Below, piece after piece: positions 1 to 13,186 of a stretch of DNA of 64,000 nt (its first letter is position 1; each line of letters begins with the position of its first letter). Source of the stretch: Motacilla alba alba (taxonomy: Eukaryota; Chordata; Aves; Passeriformes; Motacillidae); contig NC_052027.1 in the NCBI RefSeq assembly GCF_015832195.1, positions 9,544,149 to 9,608,148 of the forward strand, written 5' to 3'. A program made the position numbers and the translations under genes. The notes beneath the pieces were generated by a model. The model searched no databases and was not told the origin of the DNA. It saw only the letters and a program-made list of their open reading frames with translations.

Positions 1-1087
1 CTGTGCTCTCATGGGACACAGGTGCAGGAGTTGATCCGGGATAGGCAGAAACAAACAGGAATGCGTGTTTTGTAAAACTAATGCTTTTGTACAAAGTAGC
101 TAATGGCAGGCTTTTCCTTTGGACCCCTTCCCAGACTACCTCTCTAGACTGTTCTAATCTGTAAACAGACTTAACAAATATATGAAGTGGCACTGTTGCA
201 GCATTTCGTGTGAGTAATGCAGGAATCGTGGCATTCTCTGAACCTGCTGGTTAATAAGCACAGAGAGAAATTGTGCTGTTAGATCCCCTGCAAGGTGTTA
301 GGACAGAGTCATTAAGTTGCTGTGCCTTTCTGATGCTGATTCCTGGCTCCCACTGCTTTGGGAGAGCACCATCTATTTCTGCTGCTGGACTGCTCTAGGA
401 CCATGGCTTCCCCTTGGAGCCTCTATCCACCCAAGATAGAGCTGTTAAAAATCTTGTCCTGTGGAAGAGTGAATCAATCCCCTGCTCAACACACCGAGAC
501 CTGTTGGCGCGAATTCAGCCCTGTTATGGTGCAGTGCTTTGTAACGCTGCCTTGCTGCAGCTGGCATGGATGCTTTTGCACTGTCGGATCGGGGTGGCTT
601 TGGGAGCCTTAGTAAACATTCACTGCAGGGACTTCTTTGATCTACAGCTGTGCTGGGTTACTTTGTCTGTGACTTCATATGTGTGTGTGCTGGCTCTTGT
701 GTCTGGCTCTGTGTAATGCCTTTCCATCTCATCCCTCTTCCCTCTGATTTCAGTCCCAGCACTGCAGTGAGTCTGTGGCTGGTGTGTGTCCTTTTGAGTA
801 CATTCCTTTTATTTCTGTGGGTGGTTCACAGAGTAGTCAGTCTTAGGAAGGTGCCATTTAATCACAGAATGGCTTATCTGGTTGGATAAATCTTGCAGGC
901 TTGAGCTGATATGCTGTGTAGAGGAAGATTCGCTGAGCTTGTCGGGAACTTCTTTCCCTTTTCTACAAGGCAGCTCATTTGATGGTTGTGTTATAGCATA
1001 TACCTCTGCAGGGGCAGCAGAGGAAGTATTTGGTAATGTTTTTGTAGCACTGCAGTGTTAACAGGTATGTTAGAGAAGGTTTTGCAT
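1..1087. other. Non-coding DNA, no gene seen
   Basis: All frames are interrupted and no exon with family-like protein content was found. About 640-720 is a G/T-rich patch with short GTGTGTGT runs. A pyrimidine tract ending in CAG at 751-753 resembles a 3' splice site, but the sequence after it does not read as an exon. Confidence 0.7.
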
Positions 1088-1166
1088 CATGACGTGTCCC
1101 TGTCTGTGATGGGAGAATTGGAACTAGATGATCTTTAAGGTTCCTTCCAATCCAAACTATTCCATA
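1088..1166 (+). mobile_element. CR1 LINE, 3' tail fragment (sense)
   Basis: This is a 5'-truncated copy of a chicken-repeat-1 (CR1) non-LTR retroposon. The words GGAACTAGATGATCTTTAAGG and TTCCTTCCAATCCAAACTATTCC match, in order, the end of the avian CR1 3' UTR, which normally closes with short ATTCTATG repeats. Here the terminal repeat has decayed to TTCCATAACAAC. Upstream, GTGTCCCTGTCTGTGATGGG also fits the CR1 consensus as I recall it. CR1 copies typically retain only the last tens to hundreds of bases, so the length is ordinary. The identification is by recognition, not alignment. Divergence suggests an old copy. Confidence 0.85.
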
Positions 1167-4136
1167 ACAACACTGCAAGAAATGTCTGCTCTGTTCAGAT
1201 TTTGATTTTGCAAACCAGTCTCCAACCAGTATATGAAAAAAATATTGACTTCTGTTTTTCTTTATTTCAGAGCAAGTTATGTCTGCCTTCTTGGCATCTC
1301 TATGCCCATGTGGTTGTGATAGGTTTGGGGTTTTTTTTAATGCCCAAGCTGGGAAGCTTTTCCCCTGGGAATGTGTGCTCTGGCCCATCAATTTGTTCAC
1401 TTCCTCTGAGGACCAGAGTACTTAAGCTTCCAAAGAAAATGTCCTGGTGTTCAGCAGGAGCACAATTGTAATTAGAAGAGTGGTATATTTTGGTTACTGA
1501 ATATTAAAGTGATGAGCACCTCTTGCAATTTGCAGCCATTCAGAGATGATGAATTGAAAGCTTCATTAATCACAGTTGGTAGAAAAGGTCAGCCATGGTA
1601 AGTCATATAGGGAAATGCAAGGTATACACAAACTGTGTTGAAGTATGATTGCCATTTCAAATACTACACACAGCAAGTCTCTTCATGCATGTTTTGCCTT
1701 AGAGTTTCTGTCTCCTGGAAGATGGATTTGACTTCTGGCCAGTATGCAGAGTGCTTCATTGTATTATGTGTTGGTTTTCCCCTCCACAGAGACTTGTACA
1801 TGGGATATTCTACTGTTTATTGTGTTTCATGCAAGGAAAAAAAAGAATTGATGTCAACGACTTGGAAATATTTGGTGGAAAATGTTTCCTCCAGCCTGCA
1901 TTGATAACAGACTTGTTACTCCAAAATCATGGGGTTCATCAGCTCCTCCCTGCCTTACTGTGGGGTTGTCTCAGGCCTGAAAGAAGAGGTTCAAGCATAT
2001 GGTCTGGCTTTCTGTCCCTCACTGCGTGTGCAGAGCTTTGTGGCCAGATCTGCTGATTTCTCTCCCTGATAACTCATCCTCTTTTGAGGCAGTGATGAGA
2101 ACTAGTGGCCCACGCCAGACCTTTTTCCATCCCAGTTTCCACCCCTTGTATTGCTGTCCTCTGTGTGAGGACTGAAGGATTTGAATTTCATTCTTGCTGC
2201 TCCAGGGTTTCCAGGAGCACAAGAAGCAAAGGCTAATTTCTGCTTTGGTAGCAAGAGTGTATGTGGGCAGGTGGGAAAGTCTCTGTTTTTGGCACATCTG
2301 AGTCGATGTGGAAACTGTGTGTCTAGAAAGGATAAACTGTATCTGCAGACTGAGAAGTGGAGATACTTTTATCCAAACTGGTGGAAAGCAGTGTTAGCTA
2401 GATGGATGAGACTTGTGTAAGATGGGCCACGGTTGTGGGCAGACACCCTTTGCTTAACTTGAGATGTTTTTCTGCCTTTAGGGGGAGGGAATACAGAGTT
2501 TCAGTGTAAATTTAGGTTGTTGATACAATTCCCATTCCTCTCCCAGATGGTTTATCTTGAGTAAAAGCAGAAAATTTGACTCTCACCTTTAAAAATCCAA
2601 TATGATGACTTATGAAAAATAAAAAAGTCAAAACCCAACCTTATGAAAGACTGAGGTAATGGGATTATAAAATGTGAAGTGAGTTATCTAACCCTTGCTT
2701 GAATCATGAGGCAGGTGGCAAGGAGGGGAAGGGGAAAGAGACAAGTCAGACCTGCTTCAAAAAGTGACAATATAGCAGGGTTATGTTGCTGCTATTTGCT
2801 TCCTTCCCTTGTATACAGCACCATGCTCGTTACCTTGGAAACAGCTGCAGGAGCATATAGGGGCATTTTGCTGCTGTGCAGCCGTGGGCAGAGGTGTCCT
2901 GTGGTGCATGGAAAGGAAAATCTTTCATGGTGCAGGTTGATTTGCAAGATGAGGGCAACAAAGTAAAAACCCATTGGAAGATCTCCCTTTCTTGGCTGCC
3001 CTGTCTTGCTGCAGGTACAGTTTGGCAGGAGTGGGACCCTGGGGAAAATTTAGCAGGGGGGTGGATTTTCATGGTTTTGGCAGAGCTATTTAAATTTTTA
3101 TAATAGGAAGGTAAAAATTATCTCAACAGTCTGTTTTGAGGAGGCTTATAACAGCTGGGCTAAGGACATCAGGTTTTTATTCAGTTCCTCAGAACAATGT
3201 ACTGGGATGTTTTGCTCAATAGCTCTGAAACTATGTCCATGACTAGAAATGGGATTCTTCTTTACTTATTCACATGTGTCAGGGTGAAACATCCCACTAA
3301 GATGTAAATTTGCTGGGTTTGCATGATTAGCAGAAAATTAGATCTTTCAATGGGTTCGATGTTGTTTGTGATATGCATGTGATGTGTAGAATAACTAAAA
3401 TATAGTAACTGCTAAAAATAATGTGAATTGTCTTTTGTTCACTTACCATAAACATTTTGATCTTGCAAATGGTATGGTGTGCATAACTTTAAATAGTTGA
3501 ACTATTCTGCTGTTTGAAATACAGTGTTTTTTCTTGTGCTTACCACATCAGAAATAATTCAGTCATTTGGAAAGGTTTTTTTGTTGTTATCAAGTTGTCT
3601 TAGGACCATCTTTCAGTGCCAGGTTGAGTCTATTCCATTTCAATACATTGCTTTATGGAGTCCTTTTGTCCAAACCTACAATGACATGATCTATTATACT
3701 GGCACTTAATTATCAGTAAAGAAATGTGGCTGTATAGCTGTCACTTTAGTGTGCAGTTGAAATGGTACAGCTGAAGGGCTGTTACATCTGTCCACTGTAT
3801 GTGGTGCATTAATGTGTTTCTGCATGTGACACTTTTGCTTTACAGTGGGTCCCAGCTTTATCAGAGATGAGGACTTGCTCACACAGAGCTCAGGAATTTA
3901 TGGTCTGCTGTTTGTTGGTAATACTCATTATACAGGCCACTGCTTTTAAACAAAATGTAAAAATAGAGGTTCTGACCCTCCAATGAAGTGTGGTGAGGAA
4001 TTAGGATTGCATGAGGGCTGTGGTGGTAATGCTTAAGGGATAATGCTCACTTATCAACCTGATGGAACAGCTGAGCAAATCCTGCTAGACTTTGATGGGG
4101 TCTTTTTTCACTCATTAATATGCTGATGGGGATTTG
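1167..4136. other. Non-coding DNA, no gene seen
   Basis: No exon, RNA gene or clear repeat was recognised. A pyrimidine tract at 1245-1270 ends in TTTATTTCAG and looks like a splice acceptor, but no matching donor or coding content follows. About 3340-3520 is AT-rich, with a 7-bp inverted repeat AATAGTT-G-AACTATT at 3492-3506. Confidence 0.65.
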
Positions 4137-4141
4137 GCACC

Positions 4142-4169
4142 CATTGAGTGAGTAATAACTCACTCAATG
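4142..4169. repeat. Perfect 12-bp inverted repeat (hairpin), 4-base loop
   Basis: CATTGAGTGAGT at 4142-4153 is followed by AATA and then its exact reverse complement at 4158-4169. Each arm also contains the internal repeat GAGTGAGT. The flanks GCAC on the left and GCACCC on the right also resemble each other. No run of T follows that would make it a polymerase III terminator, and it is too short for a microRNA precursor. Its function is unknown and it may be a chance foldback or a replication-slippage scar. Confidence 0.9.
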
Positions 4170-7100
4170 CACCCGAGCACTGTGCTCACTGCTCCCCTCC
4201 TTGCTGGCTGTCACACTGCTCTGAATTTGGGCTGCTGCTTTTGATCCCATACTTCAGCAGTCTGAAAATGTTACTCTGATTGAGAAGTCCTGCACAAGCT
4301 GGGGAAGAAGCCACAAAGGTTTTATGGAATGACTCCAAAGCCTCATTGAGATTTGATTAAAGACAGAGATTGACAATATTTTGCTTTTTGTAGTGATCTC
4401 CCAGATTTTACAACCTGAATGTGCTCCTATATCTGCAGGCTTTGGCTCTATGAAACTGAGTGGACATTGTGGCTTCTGCTCTCTTGTTTATGTTATTACT
4501 CTGTGGGGATTCTTGTGAAGAAGTTTTATTAGCAGTATTGAGTGATGATGCTCAGTGCTGACAAAAGCATCAGCTGCAGTGGTTTGGCATGCTTTACCTT
4601 TAGAGCTGCCAAGACTGGAAAGTGTGGGGGAAACCTTTCAGGATGCTGAAGACCTTGATGGAAACCATGAATTGTGGTAGCCAGGAAAATTTCAGAGAAG
4701 AATTGCCAGATCTGTCTGGAATCAGGCCATGCTTGTTCTCCAAACCTGTTGGTGTTTCTATGGACTCATGCCAAGTGCAGTGGAAAAACACATGGGAAAT
4801 TCCCAAGAAATGGATGTGGTCTTTGAAACTGTTCCAGTCTTATGTTGTGATTACAGCTACTGACCCAGAGGTCCTCTGATGCTCTGGGTTGCACTGAGAG
4901 GAAGATTGCTCCGGTTAAACCAAGGTGTGTGACCAGTCTGAGGTAAATGATTTGCTGTGCTTTTTTTTCATTTGTTTGTCTCTTCTAAGTAGACACAAGT
5001 GGGCAGAGCTGCTTAGTGGTAGGCAAAAGAAGGCTGTCCACCAAGACATGAGCTCTATGCCAGGTTCTCTTTCTAAGGCTGAGACTGTGTAGGCCTTCCT
5101 ACAAGTGTCCCATTTTACTGACTAAATATTTTAAATGTTTTGTTAATTATTAGACTTCATTATGTCAGAATAAAAGTATTTATTTTGAAAATGAAGTGAG
5201 TTTAGAGGTGTAGATATAGTTGGATAATTATAGGGGTAGAGCTCTATTGAAATTTCCTCTTTGTAGACATCCCCAAGACAGTGAACCAGGCATTTCTGGA
5301 GCTCTGCATCACATAAATGGAGCCATTTCTTTTAAAAGTCAGACCTAACCCTTCACATTCAGAGCAGTGTTCTATGTGCAGGAGGCTTAGGTTTTCTAGA
5401 AAAAAAATATCTTTTCTAGAGGAAGAGGAAAACTTTTTTCCCCTGATAGTCTCTTGAAAGGCCGCGTGTCATGTTCCAGTGAATGTTGGTGATGATCCCA
5501 TGTGTATGGGAACTGCTCCTGCATTCATGTCTTGTGCCAAAGGCAATCATACCATCTAAATATCTGTTTGTGTTCCTGAAAAGAGTATAGCTACTGTGCA
5601 TGGACACTGGTGTAACTGGGAGTGGAACATGGGCAGCATTTGATTGAGAAAATAAATCCCATGCTCATGGTGTCTGTTGGAAATGGGAGCATCTATTCTG
5701 CAGTGCTTGGTCTGAGAGAACCACACAGTGGAATGGAACATTCCCTCTTGGAAGGGTCTGCATTTTGTCCAGTTATTCTTAGTCTTGCTGTGTGCTCTAT
5801 CCATTGAGAGAAAAATGTAATGAAACTTTTCATGTAAAATCGGAGTAGAATTTTTATTGTTTGCTTGTTTTGTCAAAAGAATGAATTACCTTTTTATTTT
5901 CTCCAATTTTCCTCCTCCTCTCTGTCTTTGGAAAATAAAGGAATTCAAATAAGTTTGTAAAATCTATTTGTTTTAGCAATTATGGTGATTTCCCTGTTAC
6001 TGACTCTCCCCCTCATTAATGTTAGATGAACTTGGCATCTAGTAATTACTGGCTTTCACTTTTCAGCCAAAACTATTTTCTGGCTTCAGCAAAATTTGCT
6101 GATTTCACTGAGAGTGTTGAGAGAGCTGCTTTCCACTGGGAAATTAGTTCAAACCTTTTCCTCTGACAGCTTCAGGTAAGCGGCATCAAGACCACTCTGC
6201 ATTTAAGGAGAAGGGTTATCATGGTATTTGAGCTCAAGGAAATGCAGTGCATTAGGATGGAGTTAGATCCATGTCTTATCTGCATTAAGTGGAGGTGTCA
6301 GTGACCCTGCCAGCTAAGCTGCTGTGTCTTGATGAGTAGAAACCTCTTGCTGACGCCACAAAATAAATTCAATGCTACATTCTTCAAGTTGTCTATGAAG
6401 TAACACAATTTTTTGCTTAATGACTTCATTTCCACTGTGAACAAAGCACTACAGAGCTTTTGTTTTAGCAATTATATTAACATTGGCTGCTGCTTTGTTA
6501 CCAGTCAGAGGCTTTTCAAGGCATTTATTTGGATTACAGGTGTTGTTGCCTTTTCTTGTACACGTGATACTGTTAGTCATCCTGGTGACATTTCATTCAT
6601 CTGTACAAAGAAATAAAGGTCCCAGCTCACATTTTGAGTATTGCCTCATACAGCCCAAGAGGGGAGCTGCTACTTGCATAAAGCCTGAGAGATCTCACTT
6701 GGGTCCCATGGGATGGAGCTGAGATTAGCCCCTGGATTTTTTTCTTCTGTCTTTAATTAAAAAAAAAAAATTCAAATTCCTTCTCTGTTCTCAAGGCAAA
6801 GTTGAGCTGAATGTACCGAGTCTGTGCACAGGAGACTCCAGTCTTACCTTTGGCCCCAGTTTGATGAGAGCTGTAACCACAGGAGCAGGGTGTAGACTGT
6901 AGGGTTGGGGGTGGAGGGCTTGTCCTCATTTCCATCCCCTTGCAGCAGAGGCCTTGAAGATTTACCAGCAAATGAGATGCAAAGAAACAAGGAGAAAAAT
7001 AAGATAATAAGGCAAACTGTCAGGCAGTGTGACAGTTTTGCAGAAATTAGTGATGCTAAGTTGCTGTCTTCTTACTTGGTACCAATGTGCTTTTCTGGTT

Positions 7101-8084
7101 CAGTTTTTCTATGTGTTTTCAGGAAATGATGATGATCCCAGGAGTGGGGGCTTCCTCATTAAAACTATCTTGCCCAGATGCATAGCTTCTGATCATTGGA
7201 AGTCGGGGAAATTCCCTGGGGCTGTCAGAGTGGGATGAATTTAGTGAAGAGCTGGGAGGATATGTTAGTATTCATAGCAGCTTGTCTCAGGGCTGTGTGT
7301 TAATCCTGAGCAGAGGGCACAGCTGGGAATGAATATTTTGTTTCTAGATTAAATGTTCTTTTGTTTTCTTTCATCTTGAAATAGGAGGCAGTCAGTCTCA
7401 ATACTGTACATGCAGTCATGTCTGTCAAAACACCCTCACAAAGTTCTCCTTTGAGGTTAGAGGGCAGGTAGATCTGTGTGAGGTGGGGTGGTGCTGTCTT
7501 CCCCTTGGGAGCATCATCCTTTCAGCCTTCCTCCATCTGGTTCTCCCTTTCAAGTTTTGGCAGTTCCTTCTCAGCTGGAAGGTGGCTGCAGGTAAAATGC
7601 TTGGGCCCTGTCCCTGCAGAGAGCTGAACCTGGTGGGCTGCCCCTGAGTTGTTTGCAAAAGCAAAGTTCAGGCATGCTGCAAATCCCGTGGCAGGCATTT
7701 GGATGAGATATTGATGATGTGAGCATGCTCCAACTCACTGGCCCTGCTTTGCTACTCCAGAATCTTTAATGGACTTTGTGTCCTTTGCATCCTACCCTAA
7801 CACCTTGTGCAGTAGCAGCTGGCTGCATGAAATAGCTGCCCAGCTCCCCAACAGATCAGGCTGCAGCCCAGTGGTAACTGCAGCAATTCCAGTGTGGCTG
7901 GCACTTACTGATGAGTTGGTTGGTATTGGGGATTGAGCCACAGGCCTTTTGGTCCTGTGCCTGTGTTCCTGACTGAGCACAGGACTTGCAGCAAAATATC
8001 TTATCATTTAGTTTCTCAGAGTGATGGGGTATTTTCTCTGTTATTTGAGATTAGTGGGACTGAGGGGTTCTGTGCCACTCTGAA
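4170..8084. other. Non-coding DNA, no gene seen
   Basis: No coding or RNA gene was recognised. AT-rich stretches occur near 5110-5240 and 5880-6010. A 9-bp inverted repeat TCTAGAAAA/TTTTCTAGA spans 5395-5420, and an A12 run lies at 6759-6770. The acceptor-like sequence ending in AG at 7121-7122 is followed by a short open frame with no recognisable protein content. Confidence 0.65.
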
Positions 8085-8163
8085 GACCTCTCTATGCCCC
8101 AGTCTTTGTGTCTGCAGAACATGGATAATGACTACACTTTAAAAGGGTTTGATGCTCAGATCA
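8085..8163 (+). mobile_element. Possible MIR-type SINE fragment
   Basis: The series CCTCTCTATGCCCCAG, then GATAATGACTACACTTT, then AAAGGGTTTGATGCTCAG follows the order of the tRNA-derived MIR SINE core and 3' portion as it occurs in amniotes: a CCTCTCTGTGCCTCAG-like word, then GATAATGA, then AAAGGGCTTTGA. It is heavily diverged, as expected for MIR in birds. The call rests on word order only; an alignment score would decide it. Confidence 0.5.
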
Positions 8164-10547
8164 AAACAAATATGGTAGTGCAGTTATTAAGTGTAACTGC
8201 ATGGCTGTCTTCCTCTACTTAGTATCTTCATATTCATAATTATACCAATTGTGCCAAATATTTGAACAAAAATGAGGTAGAAAACGTCTTTCTGGCACAG
8301 GCTTGCAAATTTGTTGCAGCATAAAGCTGGACAGAACAATAAGTTCTGTTTATGTGGATAAAAATTTCCCTGTACAGTAATGAACTGTGCTGTGAGTTTA
8401 CCAGCTATCTAATCTAGTTTCCATCCGTTACACCAAGTGATAATCCTCTAGCAAATTCAGTGCTGTTAACAGCATTTCTGTCAGCCTGGCTCTGGCTGCA
8501 CATCTAGGCAACCTGCCTTTGAGGAATTTCAAAATTTGCTCTAGTCAGTCATGCTGCTTCCTCAGCCTCTGGAGACTGCATTTCACATGTAACACAAAGC
8601 TGAACTGTCTTGCTTCTTTAATTGTATTTATTCTGCTTTTCCTCCACCCACCACCTGCCAAGGCTGTTTGGCCATTTCTAGAGAAGGCTCCTGGGTTGTT
8701 TTCTTGGAATAACCATTGTAATTGGCTTTTTGGTGTACCCTGTCCTACTTTAATATAATTCCTTCACTGTTACTGTGCTTATACAGGGACTTGTTAGTAA
8801 GTGGGTGGGGGGATCAGAAAGCAAAACGTGTGCAGACCAGGCTGGGATGCTGGTTTCTCCAGGGCTTGCTGGCTGTAGGGTGTGTGTGCCTGGGGATGAG
8901 CTGTACAGCCCCGTGTGCCTTTGCTCCCAGAGACAGGCTTGCTCTCCGGTGAGCCCTGTGCTGCTGTGGCAGCTGGCCCTGCCCTGCTGCTTGGGGCTGC
9001 CCCTTGCCAAGGGTCACGTACTGCCTGGAGAGGTTCAGTGACAGGCAATACTGCAGTGAATGCCATCCAGTTTCTGTCTCTGAATAATTAACAAGGAGAG
9101 CGTGGCTTTTGGCCAGGGATCGCCGTCCTTTGCCACCCATCTGCTTCCCTGACTGTTGCTTGGAGCAGCTGCTTGTCTCCAGGGGCTTCTGGGCAGGGCA
9201 GGGGGGGGCAGATTCCTGCCTACCCTTCATTGCCTTGCCACTGACATACTTAGTGAGCTTCAAGTCCTTGGGGTGCTGTTTTTCTGTGCTTCTCTTTTGT
9301 GCAAATTCATGCCATGTTTTTTAACTGCAAGCTGCAATGGTAGTTCTTGGTTTCAGTGCTGTGGTGAAGGGCACAAAGGTGGGAGTGAGGGACAAGGACT
9401 GGAGGAGTGCAGAGTGAGGGAGCTTGTTTCGCTGTTATCTCCCTCTGCAGCTGTGAGCTTCTTACAGAAATCCAGCTCCAGCACAGCTGGCTGTAGGCTG
9501 GAGGTGCTGCTCAGCAGTGTGCAGGGACAGCAGCACTGAGTTGCTCTGTAGGCAGATCCCTCATGCTCAGGTGTGATGGACATGCTGGCAAAGCCCCCAC
9601 GGACAAGGGGGAAGCCTGTTCAGCACCATGTAAAGCAAAACCACTGACAAAGCAGCCCTTGCACTGGAGGAGCAGGTTATGATGGCAGCCTCTGCAGTTG
9701 CAAAACAGCTGAGGAATTCCCTGTGTATATGACTATGTGCAAGTTTTGTAAGGTGACTCTGACACTAGAGGGAATTGGCTCCAGAGGCTTTTTGTAGCCT
9801 CTCAGTATAGTAGGATAATGTCATATTTTTATTAGCTGTGGCCCTGTACAGTGGGTGTAGTCCAGCATTTGACCTGTTGAACTTCAACACCAAGTAAGTG
9901 ACAGTCAGGAAGACACCCCTAAAGGTGTGACAGCTTTTCAAACTCATGTTTGAGCACTACACTCCACTACAAACTCTTCCCCATCTACAGCTTTTCTCAT
10001 TCAGTTTCCTGCTGAAGCCCAGCAGATTTCCTGTGATGAGTCACTGCTCCGAGCCAATGTGACAGTCAGTGTGTGACTCCTATCTACCTGTCACCTCCTC
10101 AGCCTGCCACTAACTAGCTGGGTGGGTTAGCCACTGGCAACCTATTTAACTCATTTTGACACAATGAGTTAGTCAGGTTCACAAGTCAGAGTTGAGATAG
10201 ACCTTATCAGACAACACACAAACTTTGATTTGTGCTGTGAGAGTATTGCTGATGGTGTTTTGGGGAACATTACGTGAGTAAAGGAGCAGAGGTCTCTAAA
10301 GAGATCTTTTAAAAATGTATTTCCCTCTTTTTTTTGTTCATAAAAATTTGCAGTTGCATGAAAAACAACAATTTGGGGATGGATAGGGGGAGTAGGAAAA
10401 CTAATTTATGTAGCTAAGTAAGAAAGAGGATGGAGGTACACTGTGCCACGACTGGATGGAGGTATTGGGAAGTGCAACTCACCTCCAGTGTATAATATTC
10501 ACATTTCACTGCACAAGAAGACAGACACAAATCTACCCATCCTCCAC
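8164..10547. other. Non-coding DNA with a GC-richer patch
   Basis: About 8780-9600 is GC-richer and therefore carries long chance open frames on both strands, the longest being the minus-strand frame 8814-9263. None shows a domain, signal peptide or codon pattern that would make it a gene. No interspersed repeat was recognised here. Confidence 0.65.
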
Positions 10548-10563
10548 AAAAAAAAAAAAAAAA
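10548..10563 (+). repeat. A16 mononucleotide run
   Basis: An uninterrupted A run follows CCTCCAC. It is one of only four A runs of ten or more on the + strand in this window. No LINE or processed-transcript sequence precedes it, so it is probably a simple repeat rather than an insertion tail. Confidence 0.9.
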
Positions 10564-10651
10564 TCTATGTGGAAAGGTGTCCTCTTCCCAGGAGGTATTT
10601 GTTTCCAACCAAGAGAACAAGTCCATCTTCCTGGCTGACTGTGGTGACCCA

Positions 10652-10720
10652 GCACTGGAAGGGACCTCTGGGGTCTACTTTCCCTGCAAGTGAGATGTTA
10701 AAGCACCAATCATCCAGGAT
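10652..10720 (-). mobile_element. Weak CR1 3' tail fragment (antisense)
   Basis: CACTGGAAGGGACCTCTGGGG at 10653-10673, with TCTACTTTCCCTGC soon after, resembles the antisense end of avian CR1, where a TTGGAAGGGACCT-like word is followed by GATCATCTAGTCCAAC and a CCCTGC word. Only the first block is convincing, and the second part is displaced. It may be a very old CR1 or a chance match. Confidence 0.35.
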
Positions 10721-13186
10721 AATAGTGTTTCAGGAGCTCATTGATTTTTAGCAGAGGGAAGTGAGTTAAAATGATGAGTCACTGACCGATTTGAAAATGA
10801 ACAACCTCCTCAGTGCCATTAGGAGCTGGTAGTAGATCATCCTGGACAAGAGCTGGTGAAAGGGGATGAAAGGATCTCCTTGTGCCTGCTGTTGCTCTAC
10901 ACTGTATGTGGCTGCTGTTTTACTCAATTTTTTTATGGGTGAAGAAGCAGCACACCTTTTTATATAAAAAGCCAACAACTTCTTGTGAGTGTAGTTGAAA
11001 TTTTAGTCTAATCCTTACTAGTCCTGGTGTAATTGTTGCAGACTAGGAAAGGGTGTTATGCTGTTGCTGAGGAGATGTGGCAGTGCTGGAGAGTTGGAGC
11101 AGTTGGAGCTGGTGTAAAGCACCTCTCCCATTAGAGATGCTCTTGCATGGGGATATCTGAATTGAACAGCAGGGAATTTACCTGAAAGATTTCTTCTTGG
11201 CAGACTTGTCTGCCCAGGCTAAGGAGCTTCTTGCTTGTTTTGGGCTTTAGGTTGCCACAGGAGGTGTGGAGATGTGGAGAACTGAGGTCTGGCCTGCTTT
11301 GTAAAATACTCTGGGGCATACCTTTGAGAGGTGATGAACAAAATGTAAAATTTTATTTTGAAATTGAATAGTACTGTAATGGGTTTTGTTTTGCTTCTTG
11401 CATTGTAGACCAACTGAGCCCATGGTTACTTGGTCTCTCAGTATTTGAATGTAAGTCCCCACCTGATGCCTTCTTTCCTATCTCTGGTACCTGCACAAGG
11501 CTTTGGTTTAATGAAGTGGAAGTCTGGTGCTGAAATATCTTCTTTGTTTTGTTCCAAGTCTTGACTTTGGGAGTTCAGCCAGTGTTGTGTGCAGATATGA
11601 TCAATAAAGCTGCTGGTGATGTACTTTGCTATTAAGTCTTAGTTCATTGATTTATGGAGTACCAGGAACTAGGAGAATAACGTGGTTAATTAAGTTAATT
11701 GGATTGTAAGGTCCACAGGGATTGTGCCTTTCTTTGTATTCTCTGAAGTGTCTTGGACACCTCTGATCACTATAAAATAATGACTTTTTCTCTTCAAATG
11801 CTGGCAGCTTGAACTATTTAGTTGCTTTAAAACTACATGCATTTCAAGGCAAAGAATTTCTACATGGGCCATGGAGTTCTGGCTTTGCAGCCTTTGGCTT
11901 TAGAGCTCCAGGTAAAAGTGGAGAAGTAGACTTTTAATAGAATTTAGCTAAATAATCCCAAGCTTTGTATTTGTTTGCCAAGATGTCTTGTGAAATTGTT
12001 ACCCATGCTCCTAGCAAAAAGTCTGTGGGGCAACTTGTAGTGTTTGTGTTTTATATCTTGGCCTTAGAGCTAATTCTAATTATAGCCTTCTTCCATCCAG
12101 TAAGATATATGAAGAAATAATACATCAGGCTCTAGATAGATTTATTCTGTAGCATCCATTTTTTCTGGAAAGTAAACAGATCTCCCCCTGTCTTAAATGG
12201 AAATTTATTCTTTGGTATATGAAGTCAAGTCTTGCACAGAGGTATTCTTCTGCAGATTTCATTTCATAGAATTTATAGCTTCTCTTCTTCTCCAAAGGAA
12301 TTGGAGACTTCAACCTTCCATTATAGGTCTGTAATTTATGTTTTCAAAATTCAATGATTGTTATCTCTCAGTGTTTTTATGAAGCTCTGCTGTGGAGGTG
12401 CTCAGATAAGGTTGTATATTAAGTATTGGCCAATTTGCTAGGAGCAGAACTGGGATTATAAATTACCAGAAACAGTCTCAGTCAGCATGAGCTGGTTCTT
12501 GTGTTAATGTCTTTAACTTGCTTTGAAGAATTATGGAAGATGATCTGTAGAAAGCCAGACTGTATGAAGCTATGATGTGGTGGCTGGAAAACCTGTACTT
12601 GTCTTCCTTGGACAGTGATGAATTGTCACTATCCACAAACAGATTGAGTGAGATTCCCCTGGCATCTTTTGAGGGTCTGGTGAAAGTCAACCCTTATTTT
12701 TATAACCTCCTGAAGAGAAAGAGAATCTGCTCATTAAATTTTTAAGATGGCAGCAAGTTGAAAGATGTTACAAAAACACTGGTGAGGAAAGCATGGGCTT
12801 AATCTCTTGAGACATCTCAGGAAAATTCTGATTTCCATGACTTTATAGGAAAAGCAAGGCATGGAGGATACATGAAGACTGCATTTGTTCCTTGTATAAA
12901 TTAGAGCTTCTTTTATTTAGAAAAAAAGGGGGATGGATGGAGAAAGCACTTCTGTGCTGCTTGGCAATGCAGCCATCAAGAGAAGAAAAGTTGTTGAAAT
13001 TGGATTTACCTAGTAATTTGTTTTGAAACTGTACTTATCTTTAATGATTTAAATTTAGACCTGAGCTATCTGTGCCTTCTTTGGCATCCTTTTTTTGGAT
13101 GTTCTGTGATTATTTTCCATGTTTACAGTTCCATAGGAACCAAGTACTATCTGAATCTGGAATTTAAACACTTGGCTTTGAGGGGT
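10721..13186. other. Non-coding DNA, no gene seen
   Basis: Moderately AT-rich DNA with many stops in all frames. No repeat or exon was recognised. About 11990-12130 and 12900-13060 contain TAAT-type words and could be regulatory, but nothing here is distinctive enough to call. Confidence 0.6.

Noticed and set aside
720..766. Strong pyrimidine tract and CAG, then GTGAGT 13 bases later
   Set aside because: A 13-base exon cannot be supported without transcript data.
1245..1322. Acceptor-like TTTATTTCAG followed by a possible 52-base exon
   Set aside because: The donor is weak and there is no recognisable coding content.
975..1400. 141-codon open frame, minus strand
   Set aside because: It runs antisense across the CR1 tail, and no protein family was recognised.
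7121..7238. Acceptor-like TTTTCAG followed by a short open frame
   Set aside because: No donor site closes an exon, and the translated segment matches no family I know.
8814..9263. 149-codon open frame, minus strand
   Set aside because: It overlaps several open frames on both strands in a GC-rich patch. The composition (Q, S, P, H rich) is typical of out-of-frame reading of such DNA.
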